From RDYJ01 sp034931405 (GTDB lineage: Bacteria; Cyanobacteriota; Cyanobacteriia; Cyanobacteriales; Nostocaceae): 64,000 nt of DNA. Shown in pieces: positions 53,267 through 62,431 of the stretch. Both the position numbers and the translations under genes were made by a program. Under the pieces are notes generated by a model, which searched no databases, was not told the origin of the DNA, and saw only the letters and a program-made list of their open reading frames with translations. The stretch is taken from the NCBI RefSeq assembly GCF_034931405.1, contig NZ_JAYGHA010000003.1, forward strand, positions 62,001-126,000, written 5' to 3'. How positions within the stretch are numbered: position 1 is the stretch's first letter; each line of letters opens with the position of its first letter.

Positions 53267-53383
53267 ATGTCTAACCAAGAACCAAACTCTAACCAAAATT
53301 CCCAAAAAGCGCAAACAAACAACAACGCCAAAAAGAAAAGAAAACAACCACCTTTAGGATTTGGAAAACCGAAAACAGAATAA
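53267..53383 (+). CDS. Small basic protein, 38 residues
   Basis: A short frame starts at ATG 53267 and gives 38 residues: an Asn/Gln-rich N-terminus and a basic, Pro-Gly-rich C-terminus, KKKRKQPPLGFGKPK. The composition is unlike random reading of repeats. No good ribosome-binding site is visible, and the region is upstream of a repeat cluster. I consider it a candidate conserved small protein. Confidence 0.4.
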   Translation: MSNQEPNSNQNSQKAQTNNNAKKKRKQPPLGFGKPKTE

Positions 53384-53404
53384 ATCAATACAGGATGATG
53401 ATAG

Positions 53405-53545
53405 GAGTAGGGGCGAAGCATTCGGGCGATAAATTGTCGGTTTTTCCCCATGTAGGGGCGAAGTTTTTTCCCATGTAAGGGCGAAGCATTCGGGCGATAA
53501 ATTATCGGTTTTCCCCAAGTTTATCTTCCGAATGCTTCGCCCCTA
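53405..53545. repeat. GGCGAAGCATTCGG repeat cluster
   Basis: Three copies lie in one region: direct copies at about 53408 and 53476 with GCGATAAATT spacers, and a reverse copy CCGAATGCTTCGCCCCTAC at 53527. The text TCGGTTTTTCCCCATG links to the array at 24185. It fills the gap between the small protein frame and the coiled-coil gene. Confidence 0.8.
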
Positions 53546-53554
53546 CGATGCTGG

Positions 53555-54670
53555 TTATTTATTTTTTACTTGACTTTTGGCCTGTTCCAAGGCTATTTCT
53601 TTAATAGCCTGATAGGAATTAACATTTGCAGTTCCTTCAATTGCTTTAACAGCCAAATCCTGAACTTGTTTAAGTGCAGATTCTAATTGTTTAGAGAGGT
53701 TTTGCAATCGCGTTTCCTGATTATTAATAGTTTGTTCTAAAGACTGCAATCTCTGTTCATAAAAACGTTTTTGTCCTTCCACTTCTTTAGCATATAAATC
53801 TGATTTTACTTTAGCTTGATAAGTTGCAATACCTTTACCTTCTTCCGTGGCTTTTTTAATTGCAGCTTCTTTTTCTTTCGGGAAAACTTCTACTTTATTT
53901 TTTAATTCTTCAAATTGTTTTTCTCGTTCAGAAATTGCTTTTTCTCTTTCAGCCCACTGTTTTGCAGTTTGTTGTTGCAGTTCTTCCAATTCTTTATATA
54001 ATAACTTCTCCTGTTGTGCATATTCATCACTGGCTAATTTTCGCTGAAGTTCTAAATCATATTTATATTCAGACGCATCCCGTTGTCTAGTTCTATTTAA
54101 ATTATCATTGCGTTCTTTAATTGTCCTTTGATGTTCTTCCTGTTCTTTTGTCCAAGCATTTCTCAGTTCTAATATTTCTTGGGATAAAACCTCATAGCGT
54201 TCGTTATATTCCTCCTGATAAGTTTTAGCGTTATCATCATAAGATTGAATGAGGGTATCTAAAATGTTTTCGGAAATTTCTAAATTATGCAGTTGGGATA
54301 ATTGTTGAATTTCATTGGTTACAGATTCACCAATTTCTGCCAATTTAGAAGCTTTTGTACTTAACTGTTCTGATAATTCATTAGCTGCACTACCAAATCC
54401 TAGCTGAATTTTAACCAAGCTTTCAATAGTATTATTCATTTTTTGTTGAATACTTGTAGGCTGACTCATAGCTATTTTAGGTTCTGATTTAGGTTCTGAT
54501 TTGGGTTCTGATTTAACTTCTGCTTTGGGTTTTTCTTTAGGTACAGATGGAGTTTCTTTTTGCGCTTGTTCAAGTTCTGATTTCAGTGTTGCTTGTTCTT
54601 TTACTAACTCTTCATAAGCTTGGAGAATTTCGGCTTTTGTGCTTTTTGCATTGGGTTTTTTAGCTGACAT
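53555..54670 (-). CDS. Coiled-coil protein A (paralogue of 54727-55710)
   Basis: The 371-residue protein is almost entirely coiled coil. An N-terminal low-complexity linker has repeated EPKSEPKSEPKS; heptads follow from about residue 70 to 360. It shares its layout with the upstream protein: NTIESLVKIQLGFGSAANELSEQLSTKASKLAEIGE, LQRKLASDEYAQQEKLL, then EVEGQKRFYEQRLQSLEQTI. No catalytic domain. It is 56 bases from the neighbouring paralogue on the same strand. Candidate filament-forming protein. Confidence 0.7.
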   Translation of the reverse strand: MSAKKPNAKSTKAEILQAYEELVKEQATLKSELEQAQKETPSVPKEKPKAEVKSEPKSEPKSEPKIAMSQPTSIQQKMNNTIESLVKIQLGFGSAANELSEQLSTKASKLAEIGESVTNEIQQLSQLHNLEISENILDTLIQSYDDNAKTYQEEYNERYEVLSQEILELRNAWTKEQEEHQRTIKERNDNLNRTRQRDASEYKYDLELQRKLASDEYAQQEKLLYKELEELQQQTAKQWAEREKAISEREKQFEELKNKVEVFPKEKEAAIKKATEEGKGIATYQAKVKSDLYAKEVEGQKRFYEQRLQSLEQTINNQETRLQNLSKQLESALKQVQDLAVKAIEGTANVNSYQAIKEIALEQAKSQVKNK

Positions 54671-54726
54671 AATTAACCTTTGAAAGACTTCAAAATATCT
54701 ATTTTTTCAATTGGGTATAGCAAAAT

Positions 54727-55710
54727 CTACTTAGAATTGGAACTATCAAAAGCTCTCATTGCCAAATCTTGTGCTTGTTTGAGTGCGGTTTGTAATTGCG
54801 TCGAAATACCTTCAATTTGTTCAAGTTGCTTCTGAATTGTTTCTTCTAGAGATTGAATTTTTGCTTCATAACTTTGTTTATTAGATTCCCATTCTTTATC
54901 AAATAAATCAGCTTCAACTTTAGCTTTTTGGCTAGTTTCTTTAATTGCATCTTCCCTAGCTTTTTTCACAGCTTCTTCCATTTCAGTAGGAAAGGTGGCT
55001 ACTTTTTGCTGATATTCAATAAATAAATTCTGACTTTCCGTGATAATTTTCTCTCGTTCCGTCCAATCTTTATCTTTCTGCTGAGTATTTTCTTGTATTT
55101 CTAATTCTAATTGGCGTTTTTTTGCTTGATAAGCATCTGTATTCAGTTTACGATTAGTTTCTAATTTATATTGATATTCTTCCTGTTCCTGTTGACGTTC
55201 TTTTGCTAATAATTCATTGTAAATTTGCAATTTCTCTTCAAAGTCTGTCTGCTCTTTTTGCCATTCTTTGCGTCTTTGAGCCAGTTCTTTTTCTAATGCT
55301 TCTCGTGTATTATTAGTATCTTGTTCTAAAATTCTTAACTTTTCTTGATGTTCTTGAGTAAAAATATCTAACGTATCTGCGACAATTCTAATTTGCTGTA
55401 ATTCTTGTAGCCGTGTCGTTTCAATTTCTATTGCTTTATTCAGTTCATCTAATTTAGAGTTCTCCTTAGCTAACTTTTCTGAAAGTGCATTAACAATACT
55501 ACCAAACTCTAACTGTAAATCAGCTAACCCTTTAACAATACTGTCAACTGTATAGGTAGAAGCAGCATCCAAAATTTCTTGGTTTTTAAATTTTTCTGCT
55601 TCCTCTTGTTTAGTGGCTATTTTTGATTCTAGTGTTTTCCTTTCTGCGCGAATTTGTTGAAATGCTTGCACTAGTTGTTGTTTACTTTCTTTAATTGTAC
55701 CTGTGGTCAT
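54727..55710 (-). CDS. Coiled-coil protein B (paralogue of 53555-54670)
   Basis: The 327-residue protein is nearly all coiled coil from residue 10 to 320. It shares motifs with protein A: STYTVDSIVKGLADLQLEFGSIVNALSEKLAKENSKLDELNK, LETNRKLNTDAYQAKKRQLELE, then KEWESNKQSYEAKIQSLEETI. The two genes form a tandem pair in one operon, this one first. It may form heteropolymers with A, as do the Anabaena ZicK/ZacK coiled-coil proteins; that link is a guess from architecture. Confidence 0.7.
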   Translation of the reverse strand: MTTGTIKESKQQLVQAFQQIRAERKTLESKIATKQEEAEKFKNQEILDAASTYTVDSIVKGLADLQLEFGSIVNALSEKLAKENSKLDELNKAIEIETTRLQELQQIRIVADTLDIFTQEHQEKLRILEQDTNNTREALEKELAQRRKEWQKEQTDFEEKLQIYNELLAKERQQEQEEYQYKLETNRKLNTDAYQAKKRQLELEIQENTQQKDKDWTEREKIITESQNLFIEYQQKVATFPTEMEEAVKKAREDAIKETSQKAKVEADLFDKEWESNKQSYEAKIQSLEETIQKQLEQIEGISTQLQTALKQAQDLAMRAFDSSNSK

Positions 55711-56123
55711 ATTTCAACTCCTGGAAATAGTTAATGATTAAATGAGTAGTCAGATATACCCGATAGACACAAATTAGCCTTTAAATCTGCGGTTTTAATG
55801 CAGTATAAATATTGAGCCAATAGCTGTATAGTTTATACTCAAGAGTTTTGGAGGTCAAGTTTGCTTTGCAAAGAGTAGATATTAGTATATTTGTACTATA
55901 CTTAACTAATTTGTGATTGTCAAGACAAAATATCCCTGAATCAGAATAAATATCGATAGTTGTTGAAAATACTTGTTCACTCGTAGTAAATGTGATTTAT
56001 AATATATTCAATTTGTTATATTCAATACAATTTGTTTAACATCGATCCCCTGAAATCAATGTGAATGCAGCTTGGTTCAGACATTATTCAGTACAAGTAC
56101 AGTCTCCAAATATTGTGTCATCA
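55711..56123. other. Divergent control region, no gene seen
   Basis: It separates the coiled-coil operon (minus) from the sphR-like gene (plus). It is AT-rich from 55970 to 56040. I see no clear Pho box. An in-frame GTG at 56061 could extend the regulator gene by 21 codons. Confidence 0.5.
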
Positions 56124-56876
56124 ATGTATACCACCGAATTAACTAAGTATTCCGCTAAATCGGATATAGGACAAACTAGCCGCATTTTAGTAGTAGAAGA
56201 TGAAGAACTGATCCGGGAAATGCTATCTGTATCGCTGGAAGAAGAAGGTTATGAGGTCATCACGGCTATTGATGGTCGAGCAGCTGTAGACCAACTCAAA
56301 AATTGCGAATCCAATTCAGGGGAATCGTCTTTTGATTTGGTAGTCTTAGATTTGATGCTACCGCAAATCAATGGACTGGATATTTGCCGAATAATACGTC
56401 ATCAAGGTAACTCAGTTCCGATTTTGATGCTTAGTGCCAAAGGTAGTGAAACTGACCGAGTGCTGGGTTTAGAAGTAGGTGCAGATGACTACCTAACGAA
56501 ACCATTTAGTATGCGGGAAATGGTGGCTAGGTGTCGCGCCTTGCTCCGTCGTCAACGTTTAATTAATTTGCCATCTGTCCCCGTACTTAAGTATAAAGAT
56601 ATTACTTTAAATCCTCAAGAATGCCGTGTGTTGGTGCGAGGAAAAGAGGTAAATTTATCACCAAAAGAATTCCGCTTACTGGAACTGTTTATGAGTTATG
56701 CTCGTCGGGTATGGTCACGGGAGCAATTGCTAGATCAGGTTTGGGGACCAGATTTTGTTGGTGATAGCAAAACTGTCGATGTTCATATCCGTTGGTTACG
56801 GGAAAAATTAGAGCAAGACCCCAGCCACCCAGAATATATTGTGACTGTGAGAGGTTTTGGTTATAGATTTGGTTAA
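56124..56876 (+). CDS. sphR: OmpR-family response regulator, SphR/PhoB-like
   Basis: The 250-residue protein (from ATG 56124) has a receiver domain: RILVVEDEE acidic pocket, phospho-acceptor Asp76 in LVVLDLMLPQ and conserved Lys126 in LTKPF. A C-terminal winged helix follows: LSPKEFRLLELFMSY, SKTVDVHIRWLREKLE, VTVRGFGYRFG. It precedes the SphS-like kinase and PhoU, so it is most likely the phosphate-starvation regulator. An earlier GTG start (56061) would add 21 residues. Confidence 0.82.
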   Translation: MYTTELTKYSAKSDIGQTSRILVVEDEELIREMLSVSLEEEGYEVITAIDGRAAVDQLKNCESNSGESSFDLVVLDLMLPQINGLDICRIIRHQGNSVPILMLSAKGSETDRVLGLEVGADDYLTKPFSMREMVARCRALLRRQRLINLPSVPVLKYKDITLNPQECRVLVRGKEVNLSPKEFRLLELFMSYARRVWSREQLLDQVWGPDFVGDSKTVDVHIRWLREKLEQDPSHPEYIVTVRGFGYRFG

Positions 56877-56929
56877 CTGGTGCATATAGTTGTTAGTTTG
56901 GAGTAATTACATCACAACTAACGACTTAA

Positions 56930-58249
56930 ATGTTATTATTGGGATTTATTCTGGGTTTATCCGTCGGACTGAGTTTTTGGCTTTGGCAACAGTTTCAAAT
57001 CAACAGCTATTTGGAGCGGGTTGTCCAACCTTTAAAATTCCGTTCTGATAAAATAGGACTACCTCTACTTCCTCGCTTACGTCAGGAAATCTCAGATGTT
57101 AAGCAACAACAACAAGACTTTCAGCTGTCCTTAGATACCTACAAGGAATTACTAGATTTTGCCCCGTTGGGATATTTGCAAGTAGACGAGGAAAATCAAT
57201 TATTATGGTGTAATCAGCAAGCTAGGAAAATATTGGATCTGCAAAGGTGGCAATCAGGACAGGTGCGCTTATTGTTAGAGTTGGTAAGGTCTTATGAACT
57301 TGATCAGTTAATTGAACAAACTCGTGATTGGCAAAAACCCCAAATCAGAGAATGGATTTTTCACCCTTCCCGTGAAAATGCTAAAGCCATGTTAGAATTA
57401 CAACCTTTGGCTTTAAAAGCTACCAGTTTGCCTTTACCGGGAGGACAAGTAGGAGTATTCTTAGAAAATCGCCAACCATTGCTAGATTTGAATCAGCAAC
57501 GCGATCGCTCTTTTTCTGATCTCGCGCATGAACTCAGAACACCTCTAACCTCTATTCGTTTAGTCGCAGAAACGCTACAATCCCGTTTAGATCCACCCTT
57601 AGATCGTTGGGTAAAGCGGTTAATGCAGGAAGTTGATCGGCTGATTAATTTGGTGCAAAGCTGGTTGGAATTGACACAGATGGAAACTAACTCCACCATG
57701 CAATTACATCCAGAAGTGATGGATTTGCGATCGCTCATTACATCAGTTAAAGAAACATTAGAACCATTAGCACAACATCAGCATCTAAGTATTTCTTATT
57801 CTGGTCCAGAACGCATCAGCATCCAAGCTGATCAATCCCGAATGTACCAGGTATTTGTTAATTTATTAGATAATTGTATCAAATACAGTCTTCCTTATAG
57901 CAGTATTCACATTGAAGTTAAGGTCATTTCTGTTAGTGACTTGACTATAGGCTATGGCCAATCTCAACTATTGGAAATTAATATCATAGATTCTGGTAGT
58001 GGTTTTGACCCCACAGATTTACCTCATGTGTTTGAGCGATTTTACCGAGGAGACAAAGCCAGACACCACGAGTCACGTTCTGAGGGTAGTGAAACAACTG
58101 CAATTACTGGTAGTGGGCTGGGTTTAGCCATCGTTCAACAAATAATTATAGCCCATGGTGGAGTAATCAAGGCCATGAACCATCCTGAAACTGGTGGCGC
58201 TTGGATACAAATTCACCTCCCTGAAGCTATTGCAAACCCGTTAAGTTAA
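56930..58249 (+). CDS. sphS: Sensor histidine kinase, SphS/PhoR-like
   Basis: The 439-residue protein has one N-terminal membrane helix (MLLLGFILGLSVGLSFWLW), a PAS-like domain (DFAPLGYLQVDEENQLLWCNQQARKIL) and a HisKA/HATPase core. His200 is in FSDLAHELRTPLTSI; N-box VFVNLLDNCIKYS, DSGSGFDP, FERFYR and GSGLGLAIV are intact. The layout matches SphS, which senses phosphate shortage in cyanobacteria. It follows the regulator by 53 bases and precedes phoU. Confidence 0.85.
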   Translation: MLLLGFILGLSVGLSFWLWQQFQINSYLERVVQPLKFRSDKIGLPLLPRLRQEISDVKQQQQDFQLSLDTYKELLDFAPLGYLQVDEENQLLWCNQQARKILDLQRWQSGQVRLLLELVRSYELDQLIEQTRDWQKPQIREWIFHPSRENAKAMLELQPLALKATSLPLPGGQVGVFLENRQPLLDLNQQRDRSFSDLAHELRTPLTSIRLVAETLQSRLDPPLDRWVKRLMQEVDRLINLVQSWLELTQMETNSTMQLHPEVMDLRSLITSVKETLEPLAQHQHLSISYSGPERISIQADQSRMYQVFVNLLDNCIKYSLPYSSIHIEVKVISVSDLTIGYGQSQLLEINIIDSGSGFDPTDLPHVFERFYRGDKARHHESRSEGSETTAITGSGLGLAIVQQIIIAHGGVIKAMNHPETGGAWIQIHLPEAIANPLS

Positions 58250-58289
58250 GACTATAGTTAAAAAAATATAAAATTTTGAGATTAAAAGT

Positions 58290-58955
58290 GTGAAAGCTGG
58301 TTTTCATTATCCCAACTCTGAAAAACCCGAACCTGAACGCAATATTAGACGTTTAGAACGTGATGTATTGCGTATGGGAGCTTTAGTAGAACAATCATTC
58401 CGTCTCAGCCACCAAGCGTTATTTGCCCGTGATTTAACAGCAGCTGAGGAACTACCCAGATTAGATAAAAAGATTGATCGCTTTTATAGACAAATAGAGT
58501 CTGAATGTACATCAATCATGACACTTCAAGCCCCTACTGCTCAAGAATTGCGCTGTTTAAGTTCTTTTATGCAGTTAGTACGAGACTTAGAGCGTATTGG
58601 AGATTATGCCAAGGATTTAGCGGAAATTGCCATTAAAATCTTTCCTTACCCACCTCATGCTTCTTTACCAGAAATTGCGCTGATGTCACATCATGCCCAA
58701 GCAATGTTAGCAACTAGCTTGGTGGCTTTGGCCGATTTGGATGAAGTCAGTGGTCGGCGTATGAAATTTTTAGATGATACTGTAGATAATGCTTATGATA
58801 CTTTATACCAAATTTTAGCATATCAGCGGGATGTTCCAGGCATAATTGAGCCAATTCTACTTTTAACCTTAGCAATTCGATGTTTAGAACGAATGGCAGA
58901 TCACGCTACTAATATTGGTCAACGAGTTGCATATATTGTCACAGGCCAACGCTAG
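58290..58955 (+). CDS. phoU: Phosphate signalling protein PhoU
   Basis: The 221-residue protein has two PhoU domains, each a three-helix bundle with E/DxxxD metal motifs: RMGALVEQSFRLSHQAL, RDLERIGDYAKDLAEIA and RCLERMADHATNIGQRV. PhoU restrains the phosphate kinase when phosphate is plentiful. Start is GTG 58290. It follows sphS by 40 bases as last gene of the operon. Confidence 0.95.
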   Translation: MKAGFHYPNSEKPEPERNIRRLERDVLRMGALVEQSFRLSHQALFARDLTAAEELPRLDKKIDRFYRQIESECTSIMTLQAPTAQELRCLSSFMQLVRDLERIGDYAKDLAEIAIKIFPYPPHASLPEIALMSHHAQAMLATSLVALADLDEVSGRRMKFLDDTVDNAYDTLYQILAYQRDVPGIIEPILLLTLAIRCLERMADHATNIGQRVAYIVTGQR

Positions 58956-59589
58956 TATCAGTTAGCAGTTATTAGTCTGTTTATTGTATACTTTGGGCTG
59001 ATAACTGTTGCTTTTTGCCAACTTGAACAACAAATAAGTTAAATAACATACATTTCACTAAAAGCTTACCTGTTCTTAAACTTTCAGGATTAGAGTAGTG
59101 AGAGATAGGTAAAAATATTTTCTATCTGAATAGATATTAACCCTTACTTTACCAAGTAAACAAGTTAAATACTTCTTTTGTAGTTGCTTAACATTGATTG
59201 ACATCACAGGTGGTTATTTCCGAATCTTCTGCATTTATAAGTTGTTATAGGGATAATATTTGATTTATGAAACGATACGTAGGGTGCGTCAGATACAACA
59301 AATCTGTTTATTGATAAAATTTATGCAGTCTGACGCACCCTACAAATACTTAGATTAATAATAAGTCCTAAATAATTCTTAGTTGTTTTAATTAGGAAAC
59401 AACATCTAAATTACCAACATTGTTGTTTTTTATGGATGAGAATAATTAGGAATTACATCACAAAAATATTTATACAAATTATACAAACCTTCGACTATAA
59501 AATTCCCCCCGTAACTTTATAAGTTGGTATAGCTACATGATCCAAGCTATCAACAACAACCAAATTTCCTACACATCTAAAATCTAAAA
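58956..59589. other. Intergenic region, one repeat, no gene seen
   Basis: About 630 bases separate phoU from the Crp/Fnr gene. The only recognised element is the inverted repeat at 59279-59343. The 3' end of the sph operon and the promoter of the Crp/Fnr gene lie here. Confidence 0.55.
59279..59343. repeat. Inverted-repeat element with GTGCGTCAGA arms, second copy
   Basis: GTAGGGTGCGTCAGA and TCTGACGCACCCTAC form a long perfect stem of 15 bp at the ends of a 65-bp element; the middle is AT-rich with TTTATGCAG. It matches the element at 10487-10549. Confidence 0.78.
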
Positions 59590-60180
59590 ATGACGTTTTC
59601 TACAACTGAAACCCTAATATCCCCAGCAAACAAAAACTTAAGCCAACACTTATGTACTCGTCGGTCAATAATTCCAGTCAGAAATGATGTACTGTGGCGG
59701 ATTGATAGAGGCATAGTTCGTACCTTGACTTGGACTGAAGAAGGTACATATATCACATTAGGCTATTGGGGTTCAGGAGATATAGTTGGCTATCCTTTGT
59801 CAAATATCAAACCTTACCAAATTGAATGCTTGACAAGTGTGGAAACAACAATGATACCGCCTCATCTCTGGCATGAAGATATCAAGGCTTTGTTATGTCA
59901 TATCCAACAAGCGGAAGAACTTTTAAGCATATTACATCAAAAACCCACTTCACTAAAACTGTGGCAATTTTTAGTGTGGTTAAGTGAAAAATTTGGTCGT
60001 GATTTAGAACAGGGTCGATTAATTGATTTAAATGTTACTCATCAGGATATATCAGAGGTACTGAACACGACTAGAGTCACGGTTACACGCCTTTTACAAA
60101 AATTTGAAGAAGAAGGGAAAATATTACGCCATAAACGCAGTATCGTTCTGAACTTACCTCCCAGATTAAGAGGGATTTAA
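59590..60180 (+). CDS. Crp/Fnr family transcriptional regulator
   Basis: The 196-residue protein has a short cyclic-nucleotide-binding-like N-terminal domain (VLWRIDRGIVRTLTWTEEGTYITLGYWGSGDIVGYPLS). A C-terminal helix-turn-helix follows: LNVTHQDISEVLNTTRVTVTRLLQKFEEEGKILRHKR. No Fe-S cysteine cluster is visible, so it is not FNR-like in oxygen sensing. Its effector is unknown. It lies 155 bases upstream of the SLH porin gene on the same strand and may regulate it, but that is an inference. Confidence 0.88.
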   Translation: MTFSTTETLISPANKNLSQHLCTRRSIIPVRNDVLWRIDRGIVRTLTWTEEGTYITLGYWGSGDIVGYPLSNIKPYQIECLTSVETTMIPPHLWHEDIKALLCHIQQAEELLSILHQKPTSLKLWQFLVWLSEKFGRDLEQGRLIDLNVTHQDISEVLNTTRVTVTRLLQKFEEEGKILRHKRSIVLNLPPRLRGI

Positions 60181-60335
60181 GACAAAAATTAAAAAAATTA
60201 AAATAGGGGGTTGTGTTAATCGGCATAAATCATGTATAGTGATTACTGAGAATTTTATGTGTAAATTCCCTGAATAATAAAGGGAACTTATCATAACCTT
60301 AGAATTTTTTAGGTGTGAGTGAGAGAGTAAAAAAC

Positions 60336-61997
60336 ATGACAAAACAACTTTGGAATGTTCTGAAAGTTAGTCCAGCTATTGCAGCTACTTTGCTGTCTGC
60401 TAACAGTGTATTAGCAAATGAAGTTAGCCAAGAACAAGCAACCAGCGTTGCTAGTCTGTCCCAAGAAGCTAATAGCATCGGTCAAGTAACATCCGTTTCT
60501 CAATTTTCTGACGTGCAACCCACTGACTGGGCGTTCCAAGCTTTGCAGTCTTTAGTTGAGCGTTACGGTTGTATTGCTGGTTATCCTAACGGTACATACC
60601 GTGGTAATCGTGCTATGACCCGGTATGAATTTGCAGCTGGTTTGAATGCTTGCTTGGACCGTGTTAATGAATTGATTGCTACAGCAACCGCTGACATGGC
60701 AACCAAAGAAGATTTGGCTACCTTGCAGCGTTTGCAAGAAGAATTTTCTGCTGAATTAGCAACTCTGCGTGGTCGTGTTGATGCTTTAGAAGCGCGTACC
60801 TCTGAGTTAGAAGCTAATCAATTTTCCACCACCACCAAGTTGAAAGGTGAGGCTATTTTCAGCGTGTCTCAGGCTTTTGGTGGTAATCAAGTAGGTGGTT
60901 TAGACGTAGATACAAACACCACTTTCTCTGACCGGGTACGTTTGACCTTAGAAAGCAGCTTCACTGGTAAGGATATGCTGCAAACCCGGTTGAATGCAGG
61001 TAACATCGTCCAAAATAACTCTAGTGTTGCTACTGGTGGTACAGGAACTAACATGACTCGTTTGGGTTATGACGTTGGTACTGTTGCTGCTGCTGATAAC
61101 AGTGTTAGTATCGACAAAGTTAACTACGCTTTCAACCTGAGTGACAAAATCCGCGTCAAGATTGATGCTGTTGGTGGTGAGTTGAATGAAAACGTTAACG
61201 TTTTCAACCCTGATTTCAGAAGCAGTGGTTCAGGTGCGCTCTCTCGTTATGGACGTTTCAGCCCTATCTATCGCCTAGCTAAAGATGGTGCAGGTATTAC
61301 AGTTAACGTCAGTCCTAGTGATAAATTGACCTTGAGTGCAGCTTATTATGCCACAGGTAGGGATGATGCTGCTGATCCATCTGCTGGAGAAGGTTTATTT
61401 GATGGTAGTAACACTATTTTCGGTCAGATAGCATTTAAGCCCAGTAAATCTTTCAACGTAGGTTTAGCCTACGCTCGGTCTTATCAGACTACTGGTGAGA
61501 CCTTAAACTTATTTGGTGGCACTGGAAGCAACTTTGCTAATAACCCAGGATCAGCAGCTGCTGTAACTGCTTTTGGCACTGCTGCTACTGGTGTTGAATC
61601 CAACAACTACGGTTTACAATTAAGCTTCAACCCTAATAAAAAAATCACATTGGGTGGTTGGTTAGGTTATACAAATGCCAATACTGTAGGTGGTACTGCC
61701 GCCAGTGGAGACTTCTTTTACTGGGCTGCAACACTTGGTGTGAAGGACTTTGGTAGAGAAGGTAATACTTTAGGTTTGATCTTCGGTCAACCACCTAAAT
61801 TTACAGGCGGTGAATTGGCTGGTACAAACGTGGCTGGAGAACCCGATACTTCTTATCATATAGAAGGTCTGTACAAGATGAAGATTTCTGACAACATTCT
61901 TCTCACACCTGGTTTGTTGGTAATCTTGAATCCTAATCACAACGATGCCAACAGTACCATTTATGTAGGTACTTTGCGTACTACCTTCAGCTTCTAA
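60336..61997 (+). CDS. SLH-domain iron uptake/OprB-type porin
   Basis: The 553-residue protein starts at ATG 60336 with GAGAGAG about 9 bases upstream; an in-frame GTG at 60315 is less likely. A signal peptide (VSPAIAATLLSANSVLANEV) leads to an SLH domain (FSDVQPTDWAFQALQSLVERYGCIAGYPNGTYRGNRAMTRYEFAAGLNACL), a coiled coil and an OprB-like beta-barrel ending in aromatic Phe (TLRTTFSF). This is the Slr1841/SomA-type major outer membrane porin family. SLH binds pyruvylated polymer, linking it to CsaB. Confidence 0.92.
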   Translation: MTKQLWNVLKVSPAIAATLLSANSVLANEVSQEQATSVASLSQEANSIGQVTSVSQFSDVQPTDWAFQALQSLVERYGCIAGYPNGTYRGNRAMTRYEFAAGLNACLDRVNELIATATADMATKEDLATLQRLQEEFSAELATLRGRVDALEARTSELEANQFSTTTKLKGEAIFSVSQAFGGNQVGGLDVDTNTTFSDRVRLTLESSFTGKDMLQTRLNAGNIVQNNSSVATGGTGTNMTRLGYDVGTVAAADNSVSIDKVNYAFNLSDKIRVKIDAVGGELNENVNVFNPDFRSSGSGALSRYGRFSPIYRLAKDGAGITVNVSPSDKLTLSAAYYATGRDDAADPSAGEGLFDGSNTIFGQIAFKPSKSFNVGLAYARSYQTTGETLNLFGGTGSNFANNPGSAAAVTAFGTAATGVESNNYGLQLSFNPNKKITLGGWLGYTNANTVGGTAASGDFFYWAATLGVKDFGREGNTLGLIFGQPPKFTGGELAGTNVAGEPDTSYHIEGLYKMKISDNILLTPGLLVILNPNHNDANSTIYVGTLRTTFSF

Positions 61998-62050
61998 GTT
62001 AAGTGATGAGTTAGTTGCATAGTAGGCGTTTCATCAATCCTACAAATTTA

Positions 62051-62077
62051 AACCCGCCCAAGGGCGGGTTTTTGTTT
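62051..62077 (+). terminator. Rho-independent terminator after the SLH porin
   Basis: AACCCGCCC and GGGCGGGTT form a strong 9-bp stem with a 2-base gap, followed by TTTGTTT. It lies 54 bases past the stop codon, and is one of the clearest terminators in the window. Confidence 0.88.
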
Positions 62078-62087
62078 GGGAAATTGT

Positions 62088-62128
62088 CAGAATCAGGATT
62101 TCCAGGATTAAAGGATGAACAGGATTGA
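62088..62128. repeat. Dispersed repeat, copy of 15281-15320
   Basis: CAGAATCAGGATTTCCAGGA then TTAAAGGATGAACAGGATTG matches the element near 15300 with one substitution. It is non-coding. Confidence 0.7.
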
Positions 62129-62188
62129 AACTAGGGTTTTCTCACCTGTTGCCAATTTATTACCAATTACCCATAGGACTTACCTAAA

Positions 62189-62431
62189 CTAAGCTAGGGT
62201 TTTTACAGATTTAATTCCCTGGCTGCATTTTTGAATTAATAACCAACGATCAGAATCTTTATCTAATGCTGGCTTGAGACGGAAATTAAACACTTCTTCC
62301 CATACATCTATCCCGTACTGATTAACAAAATTAGCTTCTAACATTTTGAATTGTTGCCAGTTGCGATCGCTAATTGCATTCAGCATAGGAACAATAGTAG
62401 TGATAGGAACTTGAGTAGCTGTTTCACTCAT
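62189..62431 (-). CDS. Small conserved hypothetical protein
   Basis: The 80-residue protein from ATG 62431 (GAGG about 9 bases upstream) begins MSETATQVPITTIVPMLNAISDRNWQQFK and ends with LIQKCSQGIKSVKTLA. It is likely helical; no known domain is recognised. An in-frame start 15 bases upstream is weaker. It lies convergent to the porin gene. Confidence 0.6.
   Translation of the reverse strand: MSETATQVPITTIVPMLNAISDRNWQQFKMLEANFVNQYGIDVWEEVFNFRLKPALDKDSDRWLLIQKCSQGIKSVKTLA

Noticed and set aside
54000..54100. Plus-strand Phe/Leu-rich frames in the coiled-coil genes
   Set aside because: They are shadows of Lys/Glu/Gln-rich codons on the minus strand.
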